A DNA stretch of 64,000 nt from Aerococcaceae bacterium NML190073. Its GTDB lineage: Bacteria; Bacillota; Bacilli; Lactobacillales; Aerococcaceae. Every line of letters starts with the position of its first letter. Positions within the stretch are counted from its first letter, which is position 1. Below are positions 38,357-47,402 of this stretch, in pieces. Below the pieces are notes generated by a model. The model was not told where the DNA came from. It searched no databases and was given only the letters and a program-made list of their open reading frames with translations. The stretch spans positions 22,828 through 86,827 of the forward strand of contig JAMXJH010000009.1 of assembly GCA_026131555.1 (NCBI GenBank), read 5' to 3'. The position numbers and the translations under genes are program-made.

Positions 38357-40800
38357 TTAAATAAAGAGTTGCATATTCGCTTGCTCACTGTCGGCAATGA
38401 ACGTTGCCACGCCACCATACTCCACAAAGTCAAATAATTCTTCCTTCTCAATTCCCATTAAATCCATGCTCATTGTGCATGCTATGAATTTTACACCTAG
38501 TTGATGTGCCTGCTCAATCATTTGCGGCAAGGAATCCACATTCTTCTCTTTCATAATGTGCTGAATCATTGCTCGTCCCGCACCGCCCATATTCATATTA
38601 GATAACGGCAACTTATTAGCACCGGATGGCAACATTAAATCGAACATTTTCGCAAGACCTTTTTTCTGAATTTTTTGTTTTTTCAAAACAGATAAGCCCC
38701 AGAATGTGAAAAACAGTGTAACTTTTTTGCCATAGGCTGCTGCGCCAGACGCGATAATCATTGATGCTAGCGCCTTATCCAAATCGCCGCTAAATACAAC
38801 CATCGTCATGCCATCTTTAGTATCAATGGAGGGTGCTTGTAGTGTCGCAACAGGGCACGCTGCTCCTTGTCCTTTCATCAATGTTGCAACTACTTTATCA
38901 CCGTCGATAGTATTTTCCAGAAGAAGATTTCCTGTGTTGTTAGCCCAGTTTTCAATGTCGGCACTGAATCCAAAGTCACTTGCTATTACTTTCAACGTCT
39001 GCCCTACTTGCATTTGGTCAATATGCTCTTTTACTTTCAGAATCGGCCCTGGACATTGTAAGCCGCAGGCGTCTAACGTAATTGTTTCGGCGATTGGCTT
39101 TTCTGGTGTCATTACATTTTGCGCCTCTTTTTTCGGTGGAGAGTCGATTGTTTTTATTTGATATTTAGCACTCTTATATGTTCTGTAGCCACCGTCCAAG
39201 TTCTTGACTTCAAAGCCCGCTTGACTTAAAACCCTTGCCGCATTATAGCCGCGTTGCCCTACTTGACAGTATACATAAATTGGTTGTTCTTTCGGTATTT
39301 TTACTAATTGATGACGCAATTGGCTCAGCGGAATATGAACACCGCCCTCAATTTCTCCGGTTGCCAATTCAAAATCTTCGCGTATATCTAGGAAATACGC
39401 ACCGTCTGCAAGCAATTGATCGACTTCGTGCCATTGGAACGTTGCTACTCTACCTTGCATCATGTTGTCAGCTGTATACCCTAGCATATTAACAGGATCT
39501 TTTGCCGATGAATAAGGCGGCGCATATGCCAACTCAATACTTGCCAGTTGATCGGCTTTGGCAGAAAACTTCATAGCTGTCGCAATAACATCAATACGTT
39601 TTTCAACGCCTTTTGTGCCCACTGCTTGTGCTCCTAATATTTTGCCATCTTTAGCAAATATTAATTTCAATGCGAGTGGCGCCGCTTCCGGATAATAACC
39701 GGCATGCGAATTGGGATGTATATGGATAACATCGTAAGCAATTTGTGCCTGTTTGAGTTGTCGTTCATTATTTCCGGTACTTGCAACAGTCAATGCAAAA
39801 ACTTTTGCTACCGCTGTTCCTTGCGTTCCTAAATACTCGGCATCAATTCCGTTTATGACATCCGCTACCAAGCGTCCTTGGCGATTGGCCGGCCATGCAA
39901 GAGGAATATTGGTAGCATCCCCGTAACGCAATCATTGACTTCAATGACATCACCGATTGCATAAATATTCGGAATAGATGTTTCCAGTTTGCTGGAAACT
40001 TTAATCCCGCCTTTGAACCCTAATTCTAGCCTCGCTTGCTTCGCTAATGTATTCTCAGGCAAGACACCAATGGACAGAATAATCATATCTGTCGTTAATT
40101 CTTTGCCACTTGATAAAATGAGTTTCTTGCCGGATTGCTCAATGGCTTTCAAACCATCTTCTAGAATAAGGTTTACTCCGTGCATATTGATGTGAGCATG
40201 CAACATTTGCGCCATTTCAAAATCAATATTCGGCATCACTTGAGGTGCCATTTCAACTAAGTTGACCTTTAATCCCAGTTCGACAAGATTTTCCATCATT
40301 TCTAAGCCGATAAATCCACCGCCGATAACAGTTACCGTTTCAACCTTATTGTCCTTAATAAATGCTTTTATCCGATCCATATCCGGAATATTTCGCAATG
40401 TAAAGAGATTGTGTGCATCCTCCAAGCCTACAATCGGCGGAACAATTGGTTTAGCTCCTGTTGAAATAATCAACGCATCATACGTTTCTTCGTACTCTGT
40501 ACCTTTCTGATGATTCAAAATTTTGACCGATTGTGATTCCGGATAAATTCCCACCACTTCCGAAAAGTTGCGAATGTCAATGCCATATTGTTCACTCATT
40601 CCTTCGACTGTTTGGAGCAACAAATCTTCCCGATGTTTAATGGTTCCGCCAATATGGTATGGCAAGCCGCAATTCGCAAACGAAATATATTCGCCCTTCT
40701 CCAGCAAAATAATGTCATCTTCTTCATTCAGTCGGCGCAAGCGGGTTGCAGCTGTCGCTCCTCCGGCAACACCCCCGATGATAATGATTTTTTTAGGCAT
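38357..40800 (-). pseudogene. CoADR-rhodanese-TusA-DsrE fusion, frameshifted
   Basis: Two abutting frames together encode one protein of about 814 aa. The first part (ATG at 40800) is a CoA-disulfide-reductase-like flavoprotein with GGVAGGATAATR, active Cys in FANCGLPYHIGG and the NAD motif VIGGGFIGLEM. At the FAD motif (GDVIEVNDCVTG) the frame shifts at a run of four C (39919-39922); one more C restores GDATNIPLAWPANRQG. The other frame then completes the reductase. It continues with a rhodanese domain (VYCQVGQRG), a TusA domain (DACGLQCPGP) and a C-terminal DsrE/peroxiredoxin-like domain to 38357. Such fusions shuttle persulfide sulfur between Cys sites. The start overlaps the upstream rhodanese stop (TAATG). 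A true mutation, slippage or assembly error. Confidence 0.85.
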
Positions 40801-41108
40801 TACATACACCCTCTTTCTAGTGGAGCTGTCCAAGCACTTGTGCCACCAACCACGTTGACAACATCATAGCCTTTGTTTGAGAGATAAGCCGCTGCTTGAA
40901 CTGAACGCCCACCCGACTGACAAATGATATGATATGTTTTATCCTTACTCAAAGACTCACAACTGCTTTCGAAATTGCTCAACGGCATATTAACAGCACC
41001 CGGGACATGTCCTTGTGCATATTCCACTTGCTCTCTAACATCAATAAGATTCAGTGTTTTATTGATTATTCGCTCTTTCAATTGTGCTACGATTTCTGAT
41101 TTAACCAT
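40800..41108 (-). CDS. Rhodanese-like sulfurtransferase, small
   Basis: 102 aa single rhodanese domain with IDVREQVEYAQGHVPGAVN and active-site loop CQSGGRSVQAA (Cys near residue 63). It ends RGCM, an extra cysteine at the end as in the gene at 2492-2794. Start ATG at 41108 overlaps the stop of the CoADR-rhodanese gene, and its own stop overlaps the next start, so translation is coupled throughout. It probably transfers sulfane sulfur between the flanking reductases. Confidence 0.9.
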   Translation of the reverse strand: MVKSEIVAQLKERIINKTLNLIDVREQVEYAQGHVPGAVNMPLSNFESSCESLSKDKTYHIICQSGGRSVQAAAYLSNKGYDVVNVVGGTSAWTAPLERGCM

Positions 41109-42753
41109 GATTTATCCTCTCCGGGTACACTGTTCGATACAGCGAAAATGCCCCATCCAAATTTTCTACTTTAAAGCCATGTTGTTTCAATATACGCTCG
41201 GCTAAATATGAACGTAACCCGCTATGGCAACTCACAATATAAGCTTGCTCTTGATCAAGTTCGTCCAATCGACTTCGTAAATGATCGAGAGGGATATGAA
41301 TCGCGTTGTCAAATTGACCGTCCGCAAGTTCCGACCTATTTCTGACATCCAGTAATAATTTACCTGCTGCCAACTGTTCTTCTAGTTCATACCACTGAAC
41401 GGAATGAGTTGTACCTTCTATAATGTTGCTAGCAGCGTATCCCGCTATATTTACAGGATCTTTTGCCGACCCGAACGGGGGCGCATATGTCAACTCCAAC
41501 TCCGGTAAGTCGAATACTGTTAACCCCGCCTTTATAGCAGTTGCCAGAATATCGATTCGCTTATCGATGCCTTTTTGGCCAACGCCTTGCGCTCCATAAA
41601 TTCTGCCCGACTCTTTCCCAAAAATCAGCTTGAGCATTAAATCTGTTGCCCCCGGGAAATAAGAAGCGTGATCTTTTCCGCTGATATGCACCACTGCAAC
41701 ATCAGAGAAATATTGCTTAGCAATCCGCTCGCTAAGTCCTGTCGCTGCTGCTGACAGATTGAATACACGAACAATGGCTGTGCCGATGCTCCCCTTATTT
41801 GTTCTCGGTAATCCGGCAATCACATCCGCCACTTGGCGCCCTTGTCGATTGGCAGGGCTAGCCAACGAAATCAAAGCGTCCTCTCCAGTAATTTCTTGTT
41901 TCACAATAACTGCATCTCCGACCGCATATATATCCGGCACATTGGTTCGATACGAATCGTCTACAAGGATACCTCCACGTATACCTAGTTCAATCCCCGC
42001 CGACTCTGCTAGATTAGATTCCGGTAATACCCCTACTGACATAATGGTCAAATCAGATATGAACTCACTGCCATCCTCCAAAATAATCGTTCGCCCCTTG
42101 TCGGCAAATGCTTGCGCAGACTGATTTGTCATTACTTTCACACCGTTTTTGATTAATTCAGCCTGAATATAGCTTGCCATTTCCTCATCTAACGGCGGTA
42201 AAACATGCGGCGCTTTCTCAATAAGAGTCACATCAAAGCCTTTCAACACTAGACTTTCTGCCATCTCTAAACCAATAAAGCCTGCTCCGATAACAGTGGC
42301 TTTCCCTGTTTTTTGATGCGTGATTTTTTCCATAATTTGATCCAAGTCCGGGATGTTTCGCAGCGTGTAAACATTCTCTGCTTCTTCGAGACCCGGCATT
42401 TTGGGAACGAATGGCTTTGCGCCTGGCGACAAAATCAACTTGTCATAACTTTCTTGATAGATTTCATCGCGATATTTTACTGTCACCGTCTTAGCATCGG
42501 AATCGATTGCAATCACTTCTGTTTCAGGACGCACATCTAATTCGAAACGCTCTTTCAAACGTTCAGGCGTCTGTACCAATAAACTGCTTCGCTCTGCAAT
42601 TTCGCCCGATACATGGAATGGTAAGCCACAATTAGCAAAAGAAACATACGGTCCTTTATCAAACACAATAATTTCCGCATCTTCCATCAAACGACGCAAT
42701 CGCGTTGCAGCGGACATACCACCTGCGACACCGCCAACGATTACAACTTTCAT
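41101..42753 (-). CDS. CoA-disulfide/persulfide reductase with C-terminal rhodanese domain
   Basis: 550 aa from ATG at 42753 behind AAGGAGG (a longer frame upstream lacks a site). Residues 1-445 are the CoADR flavoprotein: FAD motif VVIVGGVAGGMSAATRLRRL, active Cys in FANCGLPFHVSG (about 43), NADH motif VIGAGFIGLEMAESLVLKG, and the dimer-domain AKDPVNIAGYAASN. The rhodanese domain (about 455-550) has catalytic Cys in VSCHSGLRS. Known CoADR-Rhd proteins (Bacillus, Shewanella Npsr) reduce CoA-persulfide, polysulfide or disulfide, releasing sulfide. Second gene of the operon. Confidence 0.94.
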   Translation of the reverse strand: MKVVIVGGVAGGMSAATRLRRLMEDAEIIVFDKGPYVSFANCGLPFHVSGEIAERSSLLVQTPERLKERFELDVRPETEVIAIDSDAKTVTVKYRDEIYQESYDKLILSPGAKPFVPKMPGLEEAENVYTLRNIPDLDQIMEKITHQKTGKATVIGAGFIGLEMAESLVLKGFDVTLIEKAPHVLPPLDEEMASYIQAELIKNGVKVMTNQSAQAFADKGRTIILEDGSEFISDLTIMSVGVLPESNLAESAGIELGIRGGILVDDSYRTNVPDIYAVGDAVIVKQEITGEDALISLASPANRQGRQVADVIAGLPRTNKGSIGTAIVRVFNLSAAATGLSERIAKQYFSDVAVVHISGKDHASYFPGATDLMLKLIFGKESGRIYGAQGVGQKGIDKRIDILATAIKAGLTVFDLPELELTYAPPFGSAKDPVNIAGYAASNIIEGTTHSVQWYELEEQLAAGKLLLDVRNRSELADGQFDNAIHIPLDHLRSRLDELDQEQAYIVSCHSGLRSYLAERILKQHGFKVENLDGAFSLYRTVYPERINHG

Positions 42754-42779
42754 TTGTATAACCTCCTTATTGAATAAAA

Positions 42780-43109
42780 TTAAGACCCTATAATCTTTGA
42801 ACCCTTCCAAGCCATCATACCGCCTCTAATATTGACAGCATTGTAGCCTTGCTTTGTCAGTATTTTGGTCGCTTTCTTGCTACGCATCCCAGATTGACAA
42901 ATTAAATAAACCGTCTTGTCTTGGGGTGCTCTATAATGAACAATTTTTTCTAATGGAATATTCTTTGCTTGCTTAATATGCGCTCTACGGTATTCTTGTG
43001 GTGATCTAACATCAATCAACTCAACATATTGCTCACGTAAAAGTGTCTCCAACTCTTTTGTCGAAATGGTTGGCAACTTACGAAACCATTCTTTAATTGT
43101 GCGAAACAT
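42780..43109 (-). CDS. Rhodanese-like sulfurtransferase, first gene of sulfur operon
   Basis: 109 aa from ATG at 43109; a TTG two codons upstream (43115) is nearer to AAGAAGG and may be used. An N-terminal amphipathic, basic helix (MFRTIKEWFRKLPTI) could attach it to the membrane. The rhodanese domain has LIDVRSPQEYRRAHI and active loop CQSGMRSKKA. About 27 nt precede the CoADR-rhodanese gene. Directly downstream of the CstR-type operator. Confidence 0.88.
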   Translation of the reverse strand: MFRTIKEWFRKLPTISTKELETLLREQYVELIDVRSPQEYRRAHIKQAKNIPLEKIVHYRAPQDKTVYLICQSGMRSKKATKILTKQGYNAVNIRGGMMAWKGSKIIGS

Positions 43110-43141
43110 TGACAAATGAACCTTCTTTCTTCTTTCTTTTG

Positions 43142-43159
43142 TATACCCCTATGGGTATA
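43142..43159. promoter_or_regulatory. CsoR/CstR-type operator
   Basis: TATACCC-CTAT-GGGTATA, a perfect palindrome with the short G/C tract typical of CsoR-family operators. It sits just downstream of the -10 box, overlapping the expected transcription start of the sulfur operon. Confidence 0.85.
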
Positions 43160-43162
43160 ATG

Positions 43163-43191
43163 AGTATATCACCAGACTCCTTTCATGTCAA
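43163..43191 (-). promoter_or_regulatory. Promoter of the sulfur operon
   Basis: TTGACA (43186-43191), 17-nt spacer, TATACT (43163-43168) on the minus strand. Confidence 0.88.
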
Positions 43192-43237
43192 TGGAAACTC
43201 CTCCTAATTGCCGACACAATTTCTATACCACAAAAAA

Positions 43238-43255
43238 ACCAACCTTTCGGTTGGT
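43238..43255 (-). terminator. Terminator of the liv/CBS operon
   Basis: 7-bp stem ACCAACC/GGTTGGT with a 4-nt loop; on the minus strand seven T follow. It lies 10 nt past the CBS gene. Confidence 0.9.
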
Positions 43256-43265
43256 ACCCTTCAAT

Positions 43266-43910
43266 TTATTCAGGTTTGACAACAACAGACGTCACTTTGT
43301 ATCCGGCTGCTTCCAGCTGTTGGCGTACCGCCTCGCCGTCTTGTGTATCGACGTGCAACACCATTTGCACACTGTCATTCACATGATATAAGGCAATTTG
43401 CGGCACGTTCAAGTTCGCTTTGTTGAACAGATGCCCCATGTCTTCCATAATACCTGCCCGATCGGTCTGCAACTCAATCACAATCCGTGTCCCCGGCACA
43501 AAATAGCCCGACACATCAATGAACGCATCAAACACATCCTTATCCGTAATAATCCCGACAGGTCGATTATCTTCAACGACGACAAGTACACCTAAATTTT
43601 TGGTACGCATTAGGACGGCTGCTTGTTCCAGTAACGCATCAGGTGCCACTGTGACAACCTGTTTAATCATAATATCTTGCGCGGTCGTCTTGTTAAGCAA
43701 ATAGTTCAATTCATGCACACTCAAGCTAGTTGCCGTTGAAGGCGAATGCTTGGCAATAATCGATTCGGTTACCAACCCTTGCAATTGCCCATTCACCACA
43801 ACCGGCAAACGATGAATATCATGCTCGCGCATTAAATCGAGTGCTTTAATTACAGTTGTGTCCGGTGTAATCGTAATTAAATTTGATGACATATAATTTT
43901 TTACAAACAT
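43266..43910 (-). CDS. CBS-pair protein with C-terminal ACT-like domain (AcuB-like)
   Basis: 214 aa: CBS motif 1 (about 7-60, MREHDIHRLPVV), CBS motif 2 (about 76-130, NLGVLVVVEDNRPVGIITDKD) and an ACT-like C-terminal module (about 138-212). CBS pairs bind adenosine nucleotides or S-adenosylmethionine, and ACT domains bind amino acids. Placed 2 nt after livF with its ribosome binding site inside the livF stop, it is the last gene of the liv operon and probably senses energy or branched-chain amino acid level for that transporter. Target unproven. Confidence 0.9.
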   Translation of the reverse strand: MFVKNYMSSNLITITPDTTVIKALDLMREHDIHRLPVVVNGQLQGLVTESIIAKHSPSTATSLSVHELNYLLNKTTAQDIMIKQVVTVAPDALLEQAAVLMRTKNLGVLVVVEDNRPVGIITDKDVFDAFIDVSGYFVPGTRIVIELQTDRAGIMEDMGHLFNKANLNVPQIALYHVNDSVQMVLHVDTQDGEAVRQQLEAAGYKVTSVVVKPE

Positions 43911-43912
43911 GA

Positions 43913-44617
43913 TTATCCTCCTAAATAAGCTTTCTGAACGGCATCACTTTCTAATAATTCTTGTCCCGTTCCGCTCAGTACAATGCTACCGGTTTCCAAC
44001 ACATAACCTCGTGTCGCAATGGAAAGTGCCATTTTGGCGTTCTGTTCAATCAAGAGAACGGTTGTCCCTTGATGCTGAATATCTTGGATAATATTGAAGA
44101 TTTCCTTAATAAAAATCGGCGCCAACCCCATTGATGGCTCGTCTAACAAAAGCAGTTTCGGACGTGTCATCAAAGCGCGCCCCATTGCCAACATCTGTTG
44201 TTCGCCTCCCGACAAAGTAGACGCATCCTGCTTGTGGCGCTCCTTCAAGATAGGAAACCGCTCAAACACCTGCTCCATATCGGTTGCAATTCCGTCTTTG
44301 TCTTTACGCAAAAACGCCCCCATCTCCAAATTCTCACGCACAGTCAACCCCTTGAAGACGTGTCTGCCTTCCGGAACGTGGGCGAGTCCGAGTTGGACAA
44401 TTTTTTTGGCGGAGAGGTGTGTAATATCCGCCCCTTCGTAATGAATTGTACCATGATTGGCACGAATCAAACCGGAAATTGTCCGCAAAATAGTTGATTT
44501 CCCCGCTCCGTTCGCGCCGATGAGAGAAACGATTTCCCCTTCATTGACTTCAAACGATACTTGACGCACCGCATTAATCATGCCGTAATTAACGGTCAAA
44601 TCTTTCACTGCTAGCAT
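43913..44617 (-). CDS. livF: Branched-chain amino acid ABC transporter ATPase LivF
   Basis: 234 aa, the short second ATPase of the HAAT family. Walker A GANGAGKST, signature STLSGGEQQMLAMGRAL, Walker B LLLLDEPSMGLAP (the SMGLAP ending is typical of LivF) and H-loop region LLIEQN. Pairs with LivG on the LivH/LivM channel. Its ATG overlaps the livG stop. Confidence 0.96.
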   Translation of the reverse strand: MLAVKDLTVNYGMINAVRQVSFEVNEGEIVSLIGANGAGKSTILRTISGLIRANHGTIHYEGADITHLSAKKIVQLGLAHVPEGRHVFKGLTVRENLEMGAFLRKDKDGIATDMEQVFERFPILKERHKQDASTLSGGEQQMLAMGRALMTRPKLLLLDEPSMGLAPIFIKEIFNIIQDIQHQGTTVLLIEQNAKMALSIATRGYVLETGSIVLSGTGQELLESDAVQKAYLGG

Positions 44618-45393
44618 TAGTCATCTCCTCCTAGGTACGCTCGAATCACGTCAGGGTTTTGTTTGATTTGTTCCGGTGTGCCTTGCGCCAACAGACGCCC
44701 GTACTCCAGCACATAAATTCGCTGACAAATCTCCATGACAAGCGCCATGTCATGCTCAATCAAGACAACCGTTAAGTTGAATTGGCGACGAATTTGTTCG
44801 ATCAACGCCGTCAGTTCAGCAGTTTCTGCCGGATTCATACCAGCTGCCGGCTCATCGAGAAACAGAATTTTGGGACGCGTCGCTAAGGCGCGCACAATTT
44901 CTAAGCGCCGTTGTTGCCCGTAAGCCAGGTTTTTAGCCTTGTCGTTTTCAAATTGGTCGAGGTCGAAGATTTTCAACAACTCGAGCGCCTGCTCTTTCAT
45001 CTTTTGTTCCGTTCGATAGAAAGATGCTGTCCGCAACAAACTGGACCACAGGGCATTCTTTTGTTGCCCGTGCATCGCAACCATGACATTCTCCAAAACC
45101 GTTTGCTCTTTGAACAGGCGAATGTTTTGGAATGTACGTGCTAAGCCGTATGCATTGATCTTATAGGGTGCGATTCCATTCAATGTTATCATACCGCGTT
45201 CCGTTTGCACTTGGACGGTTCCTTCAGAAGGCTCGTAGACTCCCGTCAACAAGTTAAAAAAGGTTGTCTTCCCAGCGCCATTCGGTCCGATTAACCCGAT
45301 AAGTTCACCCTCCTCAATATGCAAGGAAACATTGGATACCGCCGCAAGTCCGCCGAAGTTTTTGGTTAAATTTCTGACTTCTAATAAACTCAT
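44617..45393 (-). CDS. livG: Branched-chain amino acid ABC transporter ATPase LivG
   Basis: 258 aa. Walker A GPNGAGKTT, an insert of about 20 residues after it, signature LAYGQQRRLEIVRAL, Walker B ILFLDEPAAGMNP and H-loop LIEHDM. AYGxQR and AAGMNP are LivG marks. Overlaps livM by 4 nt and livF by 1 nt. Confidence 0.96.
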   Translation of the reverse strand: MSLLEVRNLTKNFGGLAAVSNVSLHIEEGELIGLIGPNGAGKTTFFNLLTGVYEPSEGTVQVQTERGMITLNGIAPYKINAYGLARTFQNIRLFKEQTVLENVMVAMHGQQKNALWSSLLRTASFYRTEQKMKEQALELLKIFDLDQFENDKAKNLAYGQQRRLEIVRALATRPKILFLDEPAAGMNPAETAELTALIEQIRRQFNLTVVLIEHDMALVMEICQRIYVLEYGRLLAQGTPEQIKQNPDVIRAYLGGDD

Positions 45394-46355
45394 GACGTTA
45401 CCTCCCTTTTTTTGCCGAGTAAGTGTTCAACGAGTGCGCCGACACGCAATTCCTTCGTCCCCAACAAGCCGCCCGGACGGAAAATCATAATCAGAATCAA
45501 GGAAACGGCATAAATAATCATCCGTAGCTGCCCGTAAGGTTGCAACAAAGTGTTCAACACCCCGAGCAGAATCGCCGCTACAAACGACCCGGTAAAGCTA
45601 CCGATCCCCCCGAAAACCACGATAATCAGAATATCAATAGACTTCACAAATGAGAAGTCGCCCGGTGTTACCACGCCGATGTAAGTCGCTGATAACGTAC
45701 CGCCGATGCTCGCTGTTACCGCTCCTAGAATAAAGGCTAGAACTTTATACTTCGTAATATTGATGCCCATTGATTCCGCAGCAATTTCATCTTGTAGCAC
45801 TGCATACGTTGCCCGTCCCGCACTGCTATACACATAATTCAAAATCAAAATCGTTGTCAACACTAAACAAACATAAACTATTTGCCAAGTGGTAGTTAAA
45901 GGTATGCCGCTAATTCCGGCAGGTCCGTTCGTAATTTCACGCATATTGTTGATGAGGACGCGAATGATTTCCGCCACACCAAGCGTTGCGATTGCTAAAT
46001 AATCACCTTTCAAACGCAATGTCGGAATCCCGACCAATAGAGCAACCACAATGGATAACAGAACACCGATTCCCATACCGATGTACAAGCCTTGCATGCC
46101 AGGTATCTTAATGCTGGCAATCGCCCCTGCATAAGCTCCGATGGCAATAAAGCCGGCATGCCCCAAGGAGAATTGTCCCGCCACTCCCAAAATCAAGTTC
46201 AAACCAACCGCATAAATGATATTGATCATCACTGTTACTAATGTAATTTCATAGAAAGGATTAATAATTCGTGCTTTGATAAGGGCGAATAGGAATGCAT
46301 AACCTGCAATCGCCACAAGTAACCAGATTGCATTGCGAAATGTTAGTCGTTGCAT
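45390..46355 (-). CDS. livM: Branched-chain amino acid ABC transporter permease LivM
   Basis: About 321 aa from ATG at 46355 behind AGGTG; a GTG directly abutting the livH stop (46364) is possible. Eight to nine membrane helices, with GLNLILGVAGQFSLGHAGFIAIGAYA near residue 55 and the EAA-like loop near DYLAIATLGVAEIIRVLINN, both standard in LivM. Forms the channel with LivH. Confidence 0.95.
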   Translation of the reverse strand: MQRLTFRNAIWLLVAIAGYAFLFALIKARIINPFYEITLVTVMINIIYAVGLNLILGVAGQFSLGHAGFIAIGAYAGAIASIKIPGMQGLYIGMGIGVLLSIVVALLVGIPTLRLKGDYLAIATLGVAEIIRVLINNMREITNGPAGISGIPLTTTWQIVYVCLVLTTILILNYVYSSAGRATYAVLQDEIAAESMGINITKYKVLAFILGAVTASIGGTLSATYIGVVTPGDFSFVKSIDILIIVVFGGIGSFTGSFVAAILLGVLNTLLQPYGQLRMIIYAVSLILIMIFRPGGLLGTKELRVGALVEHLLGKKREVTS

Positions 46356-46364
46356 TTTTTTCAC

Positions 46365-47243
46365 CTACACTTTCTCTTTGACATTTTTGCCGAATAAGCC
46401 GGCCGGCAACACTAATAAGATGATTATCAATAATGCGTACACTGCCGCATCTTTATACGTTGAGCCTCCTAAGAAGCTAACGATTGTTTCCAAGACACCA
46501 ATCAAATAGCCACCAATCATGGCCCCCGGAATACTACCGATACCGCCGACAACCGCTGCGACAAAGGCTTTTAATCCCGGTGTCGTTCCCATTGTCGCTG
46601 AAATGGAGTTATAATAAATGCCGACTAGAATGCCGGCGATACCTGCTAAGCCTGACCCAAGCGCAAATGTAAAGGAAATCACGCGGTCGACATCAATCCC
46701 CATCAATTGCGCTGCTTCTTCATCAACCGCAACTGCACGCATCGCTTTCCCCATTTTCGTATAACGAACGATAAATTGTAATGTCGCCATCAACGCGACT
46801 GTCACACCGAATACAAGCAACTGCTTGCTGTTGATAATAATTCCGAACACCTCGAAAACATGGGTCTTAATCGGAGACGGAAACGCCTTAACCTCCGCAC
46901 CGACAAAGTAAATCATCGCATTTTGCAATAAGTAAGATACGCCGATTGCAGTAATCAAAGCGGCAACACGCGTTGACTTGCGCAATGGCTTGTAAGCGAC
47001 ACGTTCGATGACAACTCCCAAGAGTGCGCAGAACAACATCGACAACACCAATGCAACATACACATTGACGCCCATCGTGTTCACAAGGTAGAAACCGAAG
47101 AACGCGCCCATCATATACACATCGCCATGGGCAAAATTAATTAAGCGAATCGTCCCATAAACCATGGTGTATCCTAATGCAATTAACGCGTAAATACTTC
47201 CCAACGAAAGCCCGTTGACAAGTTGCTGGATAAAAAGTTGCAT
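46365..47243 (-). CDS. livH: Branched-chain amino acid ABC transporter permease LivH
   Basis: 292 aa, eight predicted helices. The N-terminus (GLSLGSIYALIALGYTMVYG, then INFAHGDVYMMGAF) and the cytoplasmic loop GKAMRAVAVDEEAAQLMGI are the LivH signatures. ATG at 47243 follows AAAGGA. Separated from the substrate-binding gene by about 160 nt that contain a CATCTG/CAGATG hairpin, which may lower downstream expression relative to the binding protein. Confidence 0.95.
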   Translation of the reverse strand: MQLFIQQLVNGLSLGSIYALIALGYTMVYGTIRLINFAHGDVYMMGAFFGFYLVNTMGVNVYVALVLSMLFCALLGVVIERVAYKPLRKSTRVAALITAIGVSYLLQNAMIYFVGAEVKAFPSPIKTHVFEVFGIIINSKQLLVFGVTVALMATLQFIVRYTKMGKAMRAVAVDEEAAQLMGIDVDRVISFTFALGSGLAGIAGILVGIYYNSISATMGTTPGLKAFVAAVVGGIGSIPGAMIGGYLIGVLETIVSFLGGSTYKDAAVYALLIIILLVLPAGLFGKNVKEKV

Positions 47244-47402
47244 ATAGTCCTTTCCTTTCTATTGATGACATATAAAGCGCGCCGATCTGCCGTCTTCAAC
47301 ATAGGCACTACCGACACGCTTTTCGTTTATATGGTTATTTTGTAAGCATAATTGTTCATCTGACTAATGGATGCTATCTGGCAGATGACAAACATTATGC
47401 TA

